A DNA stretch of 64,000 bases from the NCBI GenBank assembly GCA_004369085.1, contig ML210197.1, positions 62,001 through 126,000 of the forward strand. The letters run 5' to 3'. Shown in pieces: positions 47,002 through 58,563 of the stretch. The notes beneath the pieces are model-generated. The model ran no database searches. It worked only from the letters and a program-made list of their open reading frames with translations, and was not told the DNA's origin. The first letter of the stretch is position 1, and each line of letters begins with the position of its first letter. Source of the DNA: Coprinopsis marcescibilis (taxonomy: Eukaryota > Basidiomycota > Agaricomycetes > Agaricales > Psathyrellaceae). The translations under genes were made by a program, and so were the position numbers.

Positions 47002-48041
47002 GTAGTGTTTGCATAAAGTCTTGCACACAAACTTTCTTTCACTTGTCGAAATCTAATGCAAGAGACCTCGAAAACTAACCAACATTTCTTATTTTGGCTC
47101 CGTCGTCAATTTGCGACCTTGACAGACCTTGACTACTAGCGTCGATTTCGACCTCTAAACTGGTAGTCAGCCGGGGTACCGTCCGCAATCTCACGACGTA
47201 AGTAATTGATTGAGAAACACGAATTGCACGAATGATGTTGTGCAAAAAGTTATGCAAAGCACTGTAAAGGAAGAGGCCGCAGTCGGTACTAGAACAAAGT
47301 CCTGAACGACAGTAGTAACCGGGTATCCGCCGTCCATGATGTCCGTGTGTATAGGAGTCATGGTCGCACAAGGCACATACTGCTACCTCACTGACGAGGT
47401 GGATCGACACCGAGGCGGTCGCGACGGTCATTACGGTAACAGTCGTTGTTGTCCTTGGCTCCTTGGCAGGGAAACAGGAACTACATACCATAAGCGCGCG
47501 AGTGGGCGGGGGCGAAACCAGCAATTCCAGTTGAAAAAGGATATATACATACATTCAACTAACAAGTAAAAAACTAAACGCATCAGATCTATACGACAAA
47601 AAATAAAACTCGCAGTACTTGGTAAATAAACGCAAAAAGTAGAATAATAAAATTGAGTACTGAGTGACGTAGGCTAATCCTGAACGAACATCGTCTGAGG
47701 GGGTAAACGTGAAAGGTGAAACGCGAACAAGCGATGCAAAAAAAGTAAACCCGAGTCTACAAAAACAAAAAAAAACAAAACAGCGACTCGAGCTGCCAAG
47801 ACAAACAAAACACACAACTACAACAACACCAACATCCCCGCAGTCCTCCATCACCGCAAAGGGATCCGAGATTCGTGAGCGAGGTATGCCGGACGCCAAA
47901 AAGTTCTGGCCGTAGAATAAAATAATCGGATAAGAATACAACACATACACGCACGCACGCACGCACACACAACATAGTCCTCTTCACGAAACCCATTACT
48001 CTCATCACTCTCACTCTCACTACGCCAGATGCATCACCCAT
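47002..48041. other. Region without a supported gene
   Basis: A minus-strand frame at 47075-47554 has a Thr/Val-rich stretch but no clear start or family. The right end is the 3' flank of the membrane-protein gene and holds a short CGCA/CA microsatellite. Confidence 0.35.
47941..47973 (+). repeat. CGCA/CA microsatellite
   Basis: ACACGCACGCACGCAC followed by CACACA, in a 3' flanking region. Confidence 0.7.
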
Positions 48042-50138
48042 CTACTCATTCGCAACCTAAAAAACCCCAAAAATCAGAACAAACCTCACGCAACCCAACA
48101 AAAAGAAAACTCACTTTTAAAACCCTCGGCTCATCCTCACTAAACCTCCTCTGATTCCGCTCTTCACCATTCCCACTCTTCTGCTGGGAATCAAACGGAT
48201 TAGGGAACACACCCGGGGAAGTCGCACCCACCCCCTTTTGCGCCTGCGCAGGCGGCAAGTCATCATCATCATAACCATCATCAACCACAAACCCTCCATA
48301 CGCATCCTCCTCATCCACAACCTCCGACCGTTGCCTCAAATGACCATTCCCACCCCCATAGCCATTACTGTTGTTGTTGTTGTTGTTCGGCATGCTAGGC
48401 ATCGCAGGATATCCAGGTCCGACATACGAATCCGTCCTCGAACTGTTATAATACTGCGACGCCGCAGTGGACGGCACACCACTATAAACAGACCCGCTCT
48501 CCTCGCTTCTCACAGATTTAGCCCGGTTCAAATCCGCACTCTGCGCTTGATGCTGCTCGTACCCTCCTCCACTGACAATGTTCGGGCGGTACTGCGATGG
48601 CCCGCGGTTCAGCGTAGCAGCACCCGCACCCGCGCCAGCAATGTGCGAACCCATCCCAGCAGCTTCGAGGATATCAGCGGGGTCAGATCGGGAGTAATCC
48701 CGCGAATAAGGATGTTGTGGTTGTTGCTGAGGACCGCTAGGAGCAGCAAACGCGGGGTAGGGCGAGTTTCCATCCTGAAGTGCCTGTCCGAAATTGCCTC
48801 CATCCCGCATGCTTCGAGCACGCGCTACACCAATCCCAGCCGCACCCGCCGCACCATAGTTGAAGACCTCCCCAGGAGCAGGTCCAGGTCCACTAACAGG
48901 TCCGTGTCCCCCAATCTCACGCATCCCATAGCTTTCATGAGGCTGCAGCGGTGATTGCTGGAACGTCCCATGGGAGCTGATGTCCGAGTACGGTCCGCTA
49001 GGGAACGAAGAGCTCCCACCACCATAACCGCCTGCACGCCGGTAATCGTCGTCGTCGTCCAAGAAACCGGCGGGTGGTTGGGTTGCGGCTGCTTCGCGAG
49101 CAGCTTCTTCAATTTCACGGTCGAATTTCTTGGCACGTCGTCTTCGCACGGCGTTGGTGGCGAGTGCGACGATGACGGCTAGGACGATAAGACCGACGAC
49201 GCTGAAGACTCCCGCAACAGCACCGGTATTTTCAAAGAATCTAAAGAAAGGAAGATATGTTAGCAGCTGATGTGAGGGATAATAAACTCGGGTCGGAACA
49301 ATGGTCCAAGCTAAGTACCCAGACGCGACGAAATGGGAGCGACCCAAAATGGGAAATCGGTCGGGATGCTCGGCTCAGCTTTGATCCGACAGCCGACCAA
49401 CGAAGGAGCTCTAAACGCAGTCTAAAAGTCCACGACGCAGCAGCATACACAAACGTGTCCAAAGACAAGACTCAACGCGGAATGGTGCGTTGAAAACAAG
49501 GTCCAGAGCCTGTTGACGGCCGAGAACATGATCCGGACGCCGACACCCCGGAAGCGCAGCCGGCGCGAACGGCAACCAAACCAGGAATCACAAAAACAAG
49601 ATTGAACAGATGCAAGCTGGCGATGGAAACACACAAGAGTCAAACGCGCTCACCCTTTGCTGCCGTCTCCGCCTGCTGCGATTTGTGATGCGGATGGTAG
49701 TGGTCTGGTGAGACTGGAGGTGACCGTCGAGGTCTGGGTGACGACGCTTGGCCTGGTGTTGACCGGGTCTCTGGTAGGTGTAGGGGTGGGTGTTGGGGTA
49801 TTGGAGGGGGTCGAAACGGGATCCGAGGACGTCAAGGTTGGCGTGGCGGATGGTTCTTCTGAAGATTCAGAGGCGGAGGAAGACGAAGACGAGGAGGGAA
49901 CGCTCGACGAGGACGAGCTGGACGGTAAGCTGGGCGATGGCGGCGGCGGCGACACGCTCGGGGAAACAGGCGACGACGACGACGAGGTGTCGGAGCTGCA
50001 ACATTCACTATAAGACTCCTCGGATAACTCTCAAATATATCAACATACCGTGTGGAAGCTGCAGAACCAAATTGCTGGTCAGATCCCTATTCCTGCGTGC
50101 AGGCACAAGCTGGCAAACTCACATTCACTTTCAGACAT
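48042..50138 (-). CDS. Single-pass membrane protein with Ser-rich N-terminal region
   Basis: Proposed five exons in frame: 50138-50123, 50058-50049, 49995-49654, 49240-48115 and 48056-48042, giving 502 residues. The N-terminal part is Ser/Thr/Pro-rich and mucin-like (PTPTPTPTRDPVNTRPSVV). One membrane helix follows (AGVFSVVGLIVLAVIVALA), then a basic stop-transfer (RRRRAKK) and a long cytosolic-like tail rich in Gly, Tyr, Pro, Asn and Asp. The layout resembles fungal cell-wall stress sensors of the Wsc/Mid2 type, but no cysteine-rich WSC domain and no signal peptide are seen. The 5' end is the weak part: exon 2 is only 10 nt, and a missed signal-peptide exon is possible. Function inferred from layout only. 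Confidence 0.7.
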
Positions 50139-51848
50139 GGTGTTTTTGTGTTAAGCTGTATACGCTGTCTTCATGGGCGAATAAGATATAAGGAGCGTGG
50201 GTCCGATGCTGCAAGAGCACGGAGGTCGGGAATTTGGCAGGGATTGTGTGGGGAGAAGGACAAGCGTTGTGAGGCTCTTGCCATCATCTGCTGTGGGAAC
50301 CCCGCCGGGTCCTTTACCTAAGCATCAATCACTGATCACCAGACCCTTCTCCCGCCTTTCCTCCCTTTGGACAATCAGGTTCTCATCCCTGTGTTTATTG
50401 GCTATATTAGTCTACTGACGCCTGCCTACAGAGCATTCGTTGGCTATGTATCCCTCGATTGTTTTCGCGGAATCACGGGCGGTTGACGGTGGTTGCTGTT
50501 GACGAATGTAACCAGGTCAGACCACATCTGAATCAGCGGCTTGCACTCAACGATGTTCAGCGGAACACCCACTCGTGATAAAGGTGTTTGGTATACAAGT
50601 AGAAGCAATGCTACTCTCCCTGAGCGTAACGTTATTGGAACATTCAAGCCACGCGGATCATCGATTCTTTCAATGCAGTTAATCCATGTATACAGCGCAG
50701 ACATCGTTCCTTCCATTTCATAGGCTACTTGTGCAGAAGTGTACCCTTGTAGCGTCGCATCTTCTCGCTTCAAATGTGCTTGGCCTAAGTCGAGTAGAAG
50801 GTCCAGGGCAGGGCAGTTACAATATACCAATCTGGGGTAGATTAGATTAGATAGTTTCGGTGGCTGTGCGCTGGCATCTTGTCAGCGCCGAAGAACACAC
50901 ATCTTCACCTCGACAACACCCGAACTCTGGAGTGTACCCACGGATTATTCCAGTGCATACTCCGAAAAGCCCACGCTTACTCCAATCCCCATGTTCCAAC
51001 AACAAATTGCGCCCGTGCTATTTAGATGCACACCTTCCAAGTACCGGAGGAAGAGAAAGTTCCAACACCGATGTTCCTGTTGCATATGCAGCGCCGGCCT
51101 AGTACTTGCAGATATCTAAATTCTACGTGTGTACTCAACAACCACCACCGGGGCGCATTTTACCGGAACCCGTGGTTTGATTAAAGTAAATCTCAACATT
51201 CAATCAGCAAGTATTACATGTAAGGAACCTGTGAGGAGTACTTGGTTTGGAGCTAAAGGGAGACTATGGAGGAAAGGTATTCATCATGAATCCGATAGTA
51301 CGTGTCCACTCTGTCGTTCGACGTGCAATCACAAGCTGTGCTACGATCGAGAGATAATATTGCGAGCCCTGAACCCCGTACAATGTTTCACACTTGACAC
51401 TACCCACAACACACATTTAACGCACATCCACATCCACTTCCACTTCCAGGTTGGCAGTCACTAAGAACGCATACGTACCCCTTATACATAGTGTTGAATA
51501 AAATCAGATAATTGTTAATGCGTTCCTGCAGTGTGTTGACTTGCATAGATGGTACCGAACGGTTAAGCGCGCAGAGCGGACGCTTTTGGTACTTGTACTT
51601 GTTGACATACGACGAGTAATCATGCCCGGGAGTTGCTCACCGGATGTAAGGTGAGGCGTATAGATGAACATTCGGTACAAATTCAGGAACAAAACAATTA
51701 CACCAAAGAGAGAGAGATAGAGGTTATAATAAAGCCAAACTCGTACGCGTATTGCTCGATCAGGACTTTCAGCAAAGGCAAGCGGCCCTCCACTGTAATA
51801 CATCCTGCAAGTCCTACAGTCTATACACCACGAACACACCCACCGACA
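50139..51848. other. Mostly non-coding region with one possible exon
   Basis: Apart from the frame at 50444-50830 (listed separately) I see no supported gene. The part 51508-51848 is the 3' flank of the secreted-protein gene and is duplicated at about 53280-53570. Confidence 0.35.
50444..50830 (-). other. Possible 3' exon of an unknown gene
   Basis: An open frame of 128 codons without ATG start, preceded on its strand by a good splice acceptor (ACCCCAG at about 50832). Reads plausibly as protein (LDLLLDLGQAHLKREDAT, MEGTMSALYTWINCIERID). I found no upstream exon to join to it and no family; it may be a gene remnant. Confidence 0.25.
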
Positions 51849-52676
51849 TCAAACAAACCAGTGAACACCCCTGCCAGCCAACAGACCCAACGCCAAGGCC
51901 CACAACCCGCTCCCTCCTCCCACAAAGAACTTGTTCCCTTCAGCACCACTGCGCTGCGAGTTACCACCACCAGAAACCTGCGGCGCAGATCCCTCACCAG
52001 TACCCAAAACAATAGTCACAAACGGCGTAGGCCTGCCCGCAAAGACCGCCTCCGCCACGTACGTAGTCGGCGTCGCGCCCCCCTCCGTCCCGGTCTGCAC
52101 ATACGCGTGCCGCGTAGAGCATTGCATCCGCCACTCCCCCTCTGGAACGTCGGCGCCGGCGTTGTGCGTGCACTCGTTGAGCTGTTCGTAAGAGACGATG
52201 AGGAATGGGCCGAGCTCGGTCTGCGTGTTTCCGGCTTCGCGGCTTATAGCCGTCACTTCGCCCCTGACGGGGTTGTAGAAGACGCGGGAGGCGTCTGCGC
52301 GGAATGTATCTGGTGAAGGGCGTTAATTAATGCGTGAGCGTGAGCGCGAGAGGCGGAGGCGGAGAGGTTCAAGCTTACAGGTTGTGAATACTGTTTCTGT
52401 TGTGTCGACCGCGGTGTGTCGGATTGCATCGACGGCGACGTATTCTGTGACCCCTGCCGCGTCAGTTGCGACTGCAGACACGGCGACAAGGCTCAGATAT
52501 GCGCGATTGGGCTGGAAATATACGGTTGGCTCCCCGGATACGGTGGAGACTGGCTTGCCGAGCTCGTACAACGTGACCTCCCTCTCCGCCGCGGCAAGTC
52601 GCGCACAGAGTGGAAGCGCAGAAAGCAGCGCGAGCTTCAAGCCGAGGAAAGAGAAAGATCGGTTCGTGAATTTCAT
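51849..52676 (-). CDS. Secreted, probably GPI-anchored protein
   Basis: Two exons in frame: 52676-52379 and 52309-51849, giving 252 residues. Signal peptide: FLGLKLALLSALPLCARLAAA. The mature part is Val/Thr-rich (VSTVSGEPTVYFQP, VDTTETVFTTCYTFRADAS), with Cys residues in NECTHNAG and RMQCSTRH. The C-terminus is Ser/Gly-rich (GGGNSQRSGAEGN), then hydrophobic (GLWALALGLLAG), as expected of a GPI signal, though the last residues (RGVHWFV) are more polar than usual. Likely at the cell surface. The family is not recognised. Its 3' end and flank are duplicated and decayed at 53280-53790. Confidence 0.7.
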
Positions 52677-53279
52677 GATAGATCGTGAATTGGATAAGGA
52701 TAAGTTGGAGGTCTGACGGAGCCTGAGGGACAGGTGCTAAAAGTAGGTTATATACGTTTTTACAACGATTATCGCTGACACACGTCCAGGTCTTTCCGGT
52801 TTTCCGTGGAAGGTTTGACATGTGTTGAAAATACATGCCTCCAGCGAGGGATTATGAGATAGTTAAGACGTCACTTGCGCGGTCTTAATGCTCTCGCGTG
52901 GAGACCTTCTGACGCTCTTTCAACTCGTGTTCATGCCCGCAGAGTCGAACCATCGTATATTCCTGACCGCCTGTGGTTTCACCTCGCTTCAAACATTTTC
53001 CGTTCGGAAGTCCACCAACGTCCCAGGTGACGCGGCCAGGCTTGTCCATACCCATATCCACATCCGCTTCCCTATCCATAACAGGGACATATACGACTAC
53101 AACGAGCAATTTCTTCACAGTGCTCAGGCGCGGTTCCGAACGTCGATGGTTTCTTAAATTAATGAATTGTTCCAGCTGGCAGCGCCTGCCAGTAACGCAT
53201 ACTACATGCACCTCACACATACTGTCCAATTAATGTTGGAATGAGCCTCATAGCCTTACCGGTTATTACGCATCGGCTG
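52677..53279. other. Upstream region of the secreted-protein gene
   Basis: A minus-strand frame of 114 codons (52885-53229) has no ATG at its start and unusual composition; I do not support it as a gene. Confidence 0.35.
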
Positions 53280-53796
53280 TGAATTGTTGATGCACGTTTC
53301 CGTTCATTGATGGTGCCTCGGAACCGCTAAGCGCGCAGGGTCTGACCCGGACCACTTCGGTAGTAGTATTTGATATGATAGGGCAAGGATGCCCGTGAAT
53401 GGGCCACCAGATGCAACGCAGGCTACGCAAGGCATATACTTAGATGAATGATTGGGTACAAATCAAGCCAGAGGAATAAACCTTGTACAACCATTGACTC
53501 GGAACGGAGTCAAAGTCGCAAGACTCGTATTGCTAAATGCTAAATCCGCCTGCCAACCATCACACAAACCAGGAAACACCACCAGCCAGCGAAATCAACC
53601 ACAAGCTCCACAACTTGTGCCAGCCCGCCTCCCACCACTGCGTGCAGGCCCCCAACCACTCCCCAAATTTGCCCAGAACGATACATAGTAGCGAACATTC
53701 CATTCTAACCGCTTTCAAAACGCTCAGTGCTCGCCGGCGGGGGATCGAGAAAGGTTCAAGGGCTTTCAAGGGGTAGACTTTACAAACACAAAGCAT
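53280..53796 (-). pseudogene. Decayed partial copy of the secreted-protein gene 3' end
   Basis: The minus-strand frame ending at 53560 finishes LWSLWLISLAGGVSWFV, which matches the end of the gene at 51849 (LWALALGLLAGRGVHWFV). The DNA beyond it also matches: for example CTAAGCGCGCAG at about 53328 against TTAAGCGCGCAG at about 51565, and AGATGAA...GGTACAAAT at about 53443 and 51661. The upstream coding half is not recognisable. This is a truncated tandem duplicate. Confidence 0.6.
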
Positions 53797-54001
53797 GGAT
53801 TAAGAGTGCGATTAGCCCAATTTGTAGTGGGTTCCGAACAAAAAGAGTGGATTACTTATCCCAGGGTGCCTGTCAGCCCATGGTAGCTAGTAATTAATTG
53901 AAGTAGGGTCCTGGCTCCTTTTCCCCACCGCCAAAGCTAACCCTCCAATGAGAGGTCTTTGAGACGACCCCTCTCATTCAAACAGTATCATTCTCTGAAT
54001 A

Positions 54002-55041
54002 GTGCAGGTTCAAAAAGTGGCTGGAACAGTGCAACTGATGAACTTTGTGTACAGCATGCTGAAAACGCCCGACGCTGACGCACTCGTTTTGCCGTCAAAT
54101 ACCAATAGGGTCGCGCCCATGGGTGATGACACTGGCTGTAAGACATTAGAGTGTCCATATATCATATACTGTATGTTTTCTGGTCTGTTTTTCTTCAATA
54201 CAGCCTCGACGCAGCCCCAAACCTGACAAATGTCTGTAGTTGACGTTGCTTCTATATTTCTTCGATTTCTCAGATGCCGCTGGGCAAGGAAACTAAGATT
54301 CGCATGAAATTTCAACCTGATACACGTATATGTCTATATACGAAGCGAGACGATGTGGATGGACTGTCCGGACTTGCTGGTCAACACGATTGTATCGTTC
54401 CAGCTCCGAGTCAGATTATTCTGCGGAGCCCACCTGAGCAGGGAGACTATCAAGTGACTGCTGAAAGCAAAGTCGAACGTGAGTATGATCTTCGGTACAG
54501 GTTATATCCTTGGTTCACGCTGACGCTCCTGAAGAAAGACAGAAACGTGTATCTGCCCAATCTCTCACTCGATCGCCGTTCGCCGTTGGCAAAACAGGCC
54601 AGTCAGCGACTGACGCTCGCTTACATGATTGCCGGAACTCATCATGAATGACGTTTGTACTATTTGTGGTCCGTGCGTGCGATTCCTTTCAAAGCTGTTG
54701 AGCAGCGAGGAACCGTAGTTCTCCAGGTTCTATCATTCTCTATGGCTTACCCTTTGCAGCTCGATAGGGCCAACAACGCCTACTTTGTGGTGACCTTATC
54801 GAAATCAGGCTGGGCATTCTCGTCTCCAGCGTCGCTTGCTGAGCTGCATCCATCCCTCCACTACCTCGGTCAGGTTGGGGAATTGGACGATACCCACGTC
54901 TACTGCGCCGCTCTAGACCAGGGCAATGCGATTCTGGGTTTTCTTAATGGCCGTAAGAACGGCCAGGAAGGAATAGTCAGGGTTGATGTTCCAGAAGAGA
55001 GAGAATTGGAGAAGAGAGCATTTAGGAGACAACGCGTGTGA
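54002..55041 (+). pseudogene. Unrecognised gene with an in-frame TGA
   Basis: Frames at 54274-54651 and 54655-55041 are the same reading frame separated by one TGA (54649-54651). Together they read as a plausible globular protein (CLYTKRDDVDGLSGLAGQHD, YFVVTLSKSGWAFSSPASLA, HPSLHYLGQVGELDDTHVY) ending in a very charged tail (PEERELEKRAFRRQRV). A further frame at 54002-54226 may be an upstream exon. No convincing intron removes the TGA, so a nonsense mutation is the simplest reading. An intron of about 50 nt upstream cannot be excluded. Family not recognised. Confidence 0.4.
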
Positions 55042-56453
55042 TGAATTGCGATTTATATCGTAAATGTAAGATCCGTTCGTCTTTTGCTATCACATCTCTA
55101 GAGGAGTCTGATATAATGCATGTCTGTAGGACTGTATATTCTATGCTGCGCGAATCAAACTCGATACCGGTGTGGTCACTTATTTCAGGGTGTACGGAAT
55201 CGTGCTGATGATGTTGATCCATCAGAGGAATGTTAATGCAATTTTTGATGATCTTTTATGCATCTTTTCTGGGAAAAATTCGAAGCTCACAATCGAACGG
55301 CGCTCATGACAACCCAATGAGAATAAATGACCTTTTAGAGGGGATGAGGGCATTTATCTTTGCATTCAGTTTTCCTATTTCAACTCGAAGTCGAGCCTGT
55401 TTTGTCGTACGTCCCCAGAACGAACTTCGCCTATCCAGTCTTTCCTGGGTTTTCTGGACGAGAGTCGTCTTGAATTTCCATTCAGATCACCGGAGTACCA
55501 TCGTTCTTGTAGCTTGAGGAGCAGGAACCGACAGAAGGACGTCGATTCCTCGGTCCGTGCCTCCGCGGTCATTCCAGAAGCAATTCACGGATGGATGCAA
55601 CATTTCGCTTGTTCTCCACCGAACCGGAAAATAACGTAAGGATTTTTAATCTGCAATTTGAGGTTGCCGCTACTTCCCGCATTTTAGAAGCAACCTCTCG
55701 GCCTTGACGTTCAGAGTGTCCCGGATCGGCTCTCCCTGAGCACATGCTCAGCTCCAAGATGGAGTAACTTGTCCTTGAGCTTCGGACATCCGCTCGATGC
55801 GTTAAATGCAGGATACTTGTTCAAGTTGGCAGTTATCGCGAGTTGGCAGAGTCAAAGTTTAAAGATTTGAGGGTGCTGTTGGTGGGGTGAAGGCAGAGGA
55901 TTAGCACGGAGCGATTGCCTGGCACGGAATCGACGTGTGTTGATAACGCTAAGCCTAGCTCACCACGACTTTGGATCAGAGACTGACGCGTTGAACTGTG
56001 TAGAGAAGGACTGTCTCCGTTTCGCATTGCCGAGAGATAGGATCTAACGAGCCAATTTTAGCTTTTCAAACGAATATAGAACTGGGAACACTAGAGCGTA
56101 CTCTGGGTACGGGACTAGACTTCTGAGATCTCAGAGGAAAAAGGGGTCTCGCCTAACCGTCTTCAGATGCCCATGAACATTCGGTTGAACCATAGCTTGT
56201 AGGACGCATTGGCGCCCAACAACCGAGGACAGCAGTGCATCCGGGGTCTGATGGCTATGATTTCCCGCTTAGCCGGCTGGACAGGTCCTAATGACGGGTT
56301 TCAGTCAGCAAGAAGGAACTGTACTGACAAATATCATACCATGGTCCAGAGAAACTAACGTGAACTTCCAACTTTTCTGTATATAAGGCGTCTCAAACGA
56401 GAGCTACCCCTCCATCGTGTAGTACCACCTATATTCTACATCAACTCGATACG
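55042..56453. other. Intergenic region before the P450 gene
   Basis: No supported ORF in 1.4 kb. The last about 75 bases hold a good TATA box. Confidence 0.4.
56380..56387 (+). promoter_or_regulatory. TATA box, cytochrome P450
   Basis: TATATAAG 67-74 bases before the ATG. Confidence 0.5.
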
Positions 56454-58563
56454 ATGGGACTTTCTCTTTCAAGACCCTTGTTATATGCCTTCATCCCCAT
56501 TCTCGCTTTCCTGTCTTTGCGCGCTCGGAAGCGCAAGAACAGTAATCCTCGAGGACTTCCTCTTCCTCCAGGACCAACACCCCTCCCTCTCGTCGGGAAC
56601 CTCTTCCAGATGCCTCAGGAGCTCCCCTGGGTCGTCTATGCAGAGTGGGCCCAAAAATACGGTATGTCTCGTCCGTTGATAGATACCTATTTTTAAGGCT
56701 TACGTTCCTAGGCGATATCACCTACTTCGAGGTCCTCGGACAACCTATCGCCGTCCTCAACAACGTGAAGGCAATAACTCAAGTCTTGGAGAAAAAGGCC
56801 GTCAACACTTCGGACAGGCTATGGATGCCTATTTTCGACCTGTAAGTGGAGATCATTGCAGAACATCCAGGACAGTTGATCTGACAATTCGTTTAGTCTA
56901 AAGCTCGACTGGTCATTCCCGTTCATGGCCTATAACCCATTCTGGAAATTGCACCGAAAGGACTTTCATCAGCATCTTGGACCCATTCAGGTCCAGATAT
57001 ATAGACCGATAATCGAAGATCAGACCCTTCGGTATGCCCGTGCTATGATCGCCAACCCCCAGGACTTTTGGGAACAAGCTCGATCGTACGTGTATTTCCG
57101 ACTCGATCGCAAGGCACAGACTAAATGTATCTATAGATGGATTGGGCTTACCGTCATGCGTGTTGCCTATGGAATCGACGACGCAGCGTACAACGAAAAC
57201 TTGATTGTCAAGGCGCAAGCTGTGAATCAAGGTTTCTCCGAAGCGTCAATTGCAGGACGTTACCTCGTCAATTACATCCCTTGGCTCAAGTATGTGCCTT
57301 CTTGGTTCCCTGGTGCAGGGTGGAGGAGGCATTTGGACGCAATCGGAAAGATGAGTGAGGAGGTCTCTGTTGTCCCTTTCAGAGACGCCAAGGAGAGAGT
57401 TGTGAGTCCATTGTTTATTGCCTATCATAAAATCCAAGCTGACACGGAGATCCTTCAATAGGGACGAGGTGACCTCGACGAACATACCAGCGTCGTAAGG
57501 AGACTGATCGAGGACCTTCCGTCTGAAAGTGATCCCAGTTACTTGGAGCGAGCGACTGTCGCAAGAAACGTCGCTGCTATTGGTTACATTGGTAAGTGGC
57601 GATTCCATGCTCGTCGTTGTGAATGACTTCTCACTGTGTGCCATTTCAGCTGGAGCTGACACGGTTTGTTATACGGTTCTGACCACAGGCATGTCGTTCT
57701 TACCCTCGTATAGAGTCTCAGCGGCGCCTATGCCCTTGTCCTTGCCTTGGCGATGAACCCGGAGGCGTTGAAAAAGGCACAAGCAGAGATGGACGCTGTA
57801 ATCGGATCTGACAGACTACCAAGAGCAGAAGACATAACTCGATTGCCATATGTCCAGGCCGTCGTTAAGGAAAATTCCCGCTGGCACTCGATTGGTCCTT
57901 TATGTGAGTCATATCTGATCGTCCTGAATGTTCATGCACTTAATGTTTGTCTCCGCAAGCGCTTCCTCACCTTTCCATGAGCGAGGACGAGTACGAAGGA
58001 TATCACCTTCCCAAAGGAACCATGTTTCTGCCAAATACATGGTCTGTTCCTATTATAACTCGCTTGTCGTGAAGCAGGTCTCTAACCAAATAATTAGGGC
58101 AGTGATGCACGACCCCAAGCGCTTTGATGACCCCCTAGCCTTCAAACCCGAGCGGTACCTGAAGGACGGAATTATCAACAAGGACGTTCTGGATCCAGAC
58201 AATTTCGCCAATTTTGGATATGGCCGTCGGTGAGTAAATGTGGAACTTAGCTTCGTGCAATAGCTTACCGGTTTGAACCAGGATGTGCCCAGGAAGATTC
58301 CTTGCGGTTGAGATTACCAGATACTTTGCCATGTGCATGATAATGCTCTTCGACATCACCCCTCGCAAAGATGAGCATGGGAATGAAATTCCATTGAAGT
58401 TGGAAGTGGGATCAGAAACCATTTGGTACGTCGAGCTCCTCGTTCCAATATGACTTGAAGAGGCCAGAACAGCTACTTAATGGGGTTGCACAGCATTCCT
58501 GCGCCTTTTGAAGTGGACATTCGTCCACGATCTGCAAAACATGCTGCTCTTGTGAACCACTAA
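56454..58563 (+). CDS. Cytochrome P450 monooxygenase
   Basis: Eleven exons in frame: 56454-56661, 56712-56841, 56897-57085, 57137-57401, 57462-57591, 57650-57663, 57714-57903, 57960-58041, 58098-58229, 58282-58425 and 58494-58563, giving 517 residues. The ER anchor is near the N-terminus ([14 protein letters not shown]), followed by the proline-rich hinge ([15 protein letters not shown]). The I-helix oxygen-binding motif AGADT is coded by a 14-nt exon. ExxR of the K-helix is ENSR, the PERF-like segment is FKPERY, and the heme loop is FGYGRRMCPGR with the Cys ligand. All key residues are present. The style matches the large Agaricomycete P450 families used in secondary metabolism and detoxification; the substrate is unknown. 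No biosynthetic partner genes are adjacent. Confidence 0.93.

Noticed and set aside
47075..47554. 159-codon minus frame with a Thr/Val-rich part
   Set aside because: It starts at a non-ATG codon, has no signal peptide, and could not be joined to the membrane-protein gene.
47941..47973. CACGCACG run considered as a telomere-like or CRISPR-like array
   Set aside because: Simple microsatellite, too short and without spacers.
52885..53229. 114-codon minus frame next to the secreted-protein gene
   Set aside because: It lacks an ATG at its 5' end and shows no signal peptide or family resemblance.
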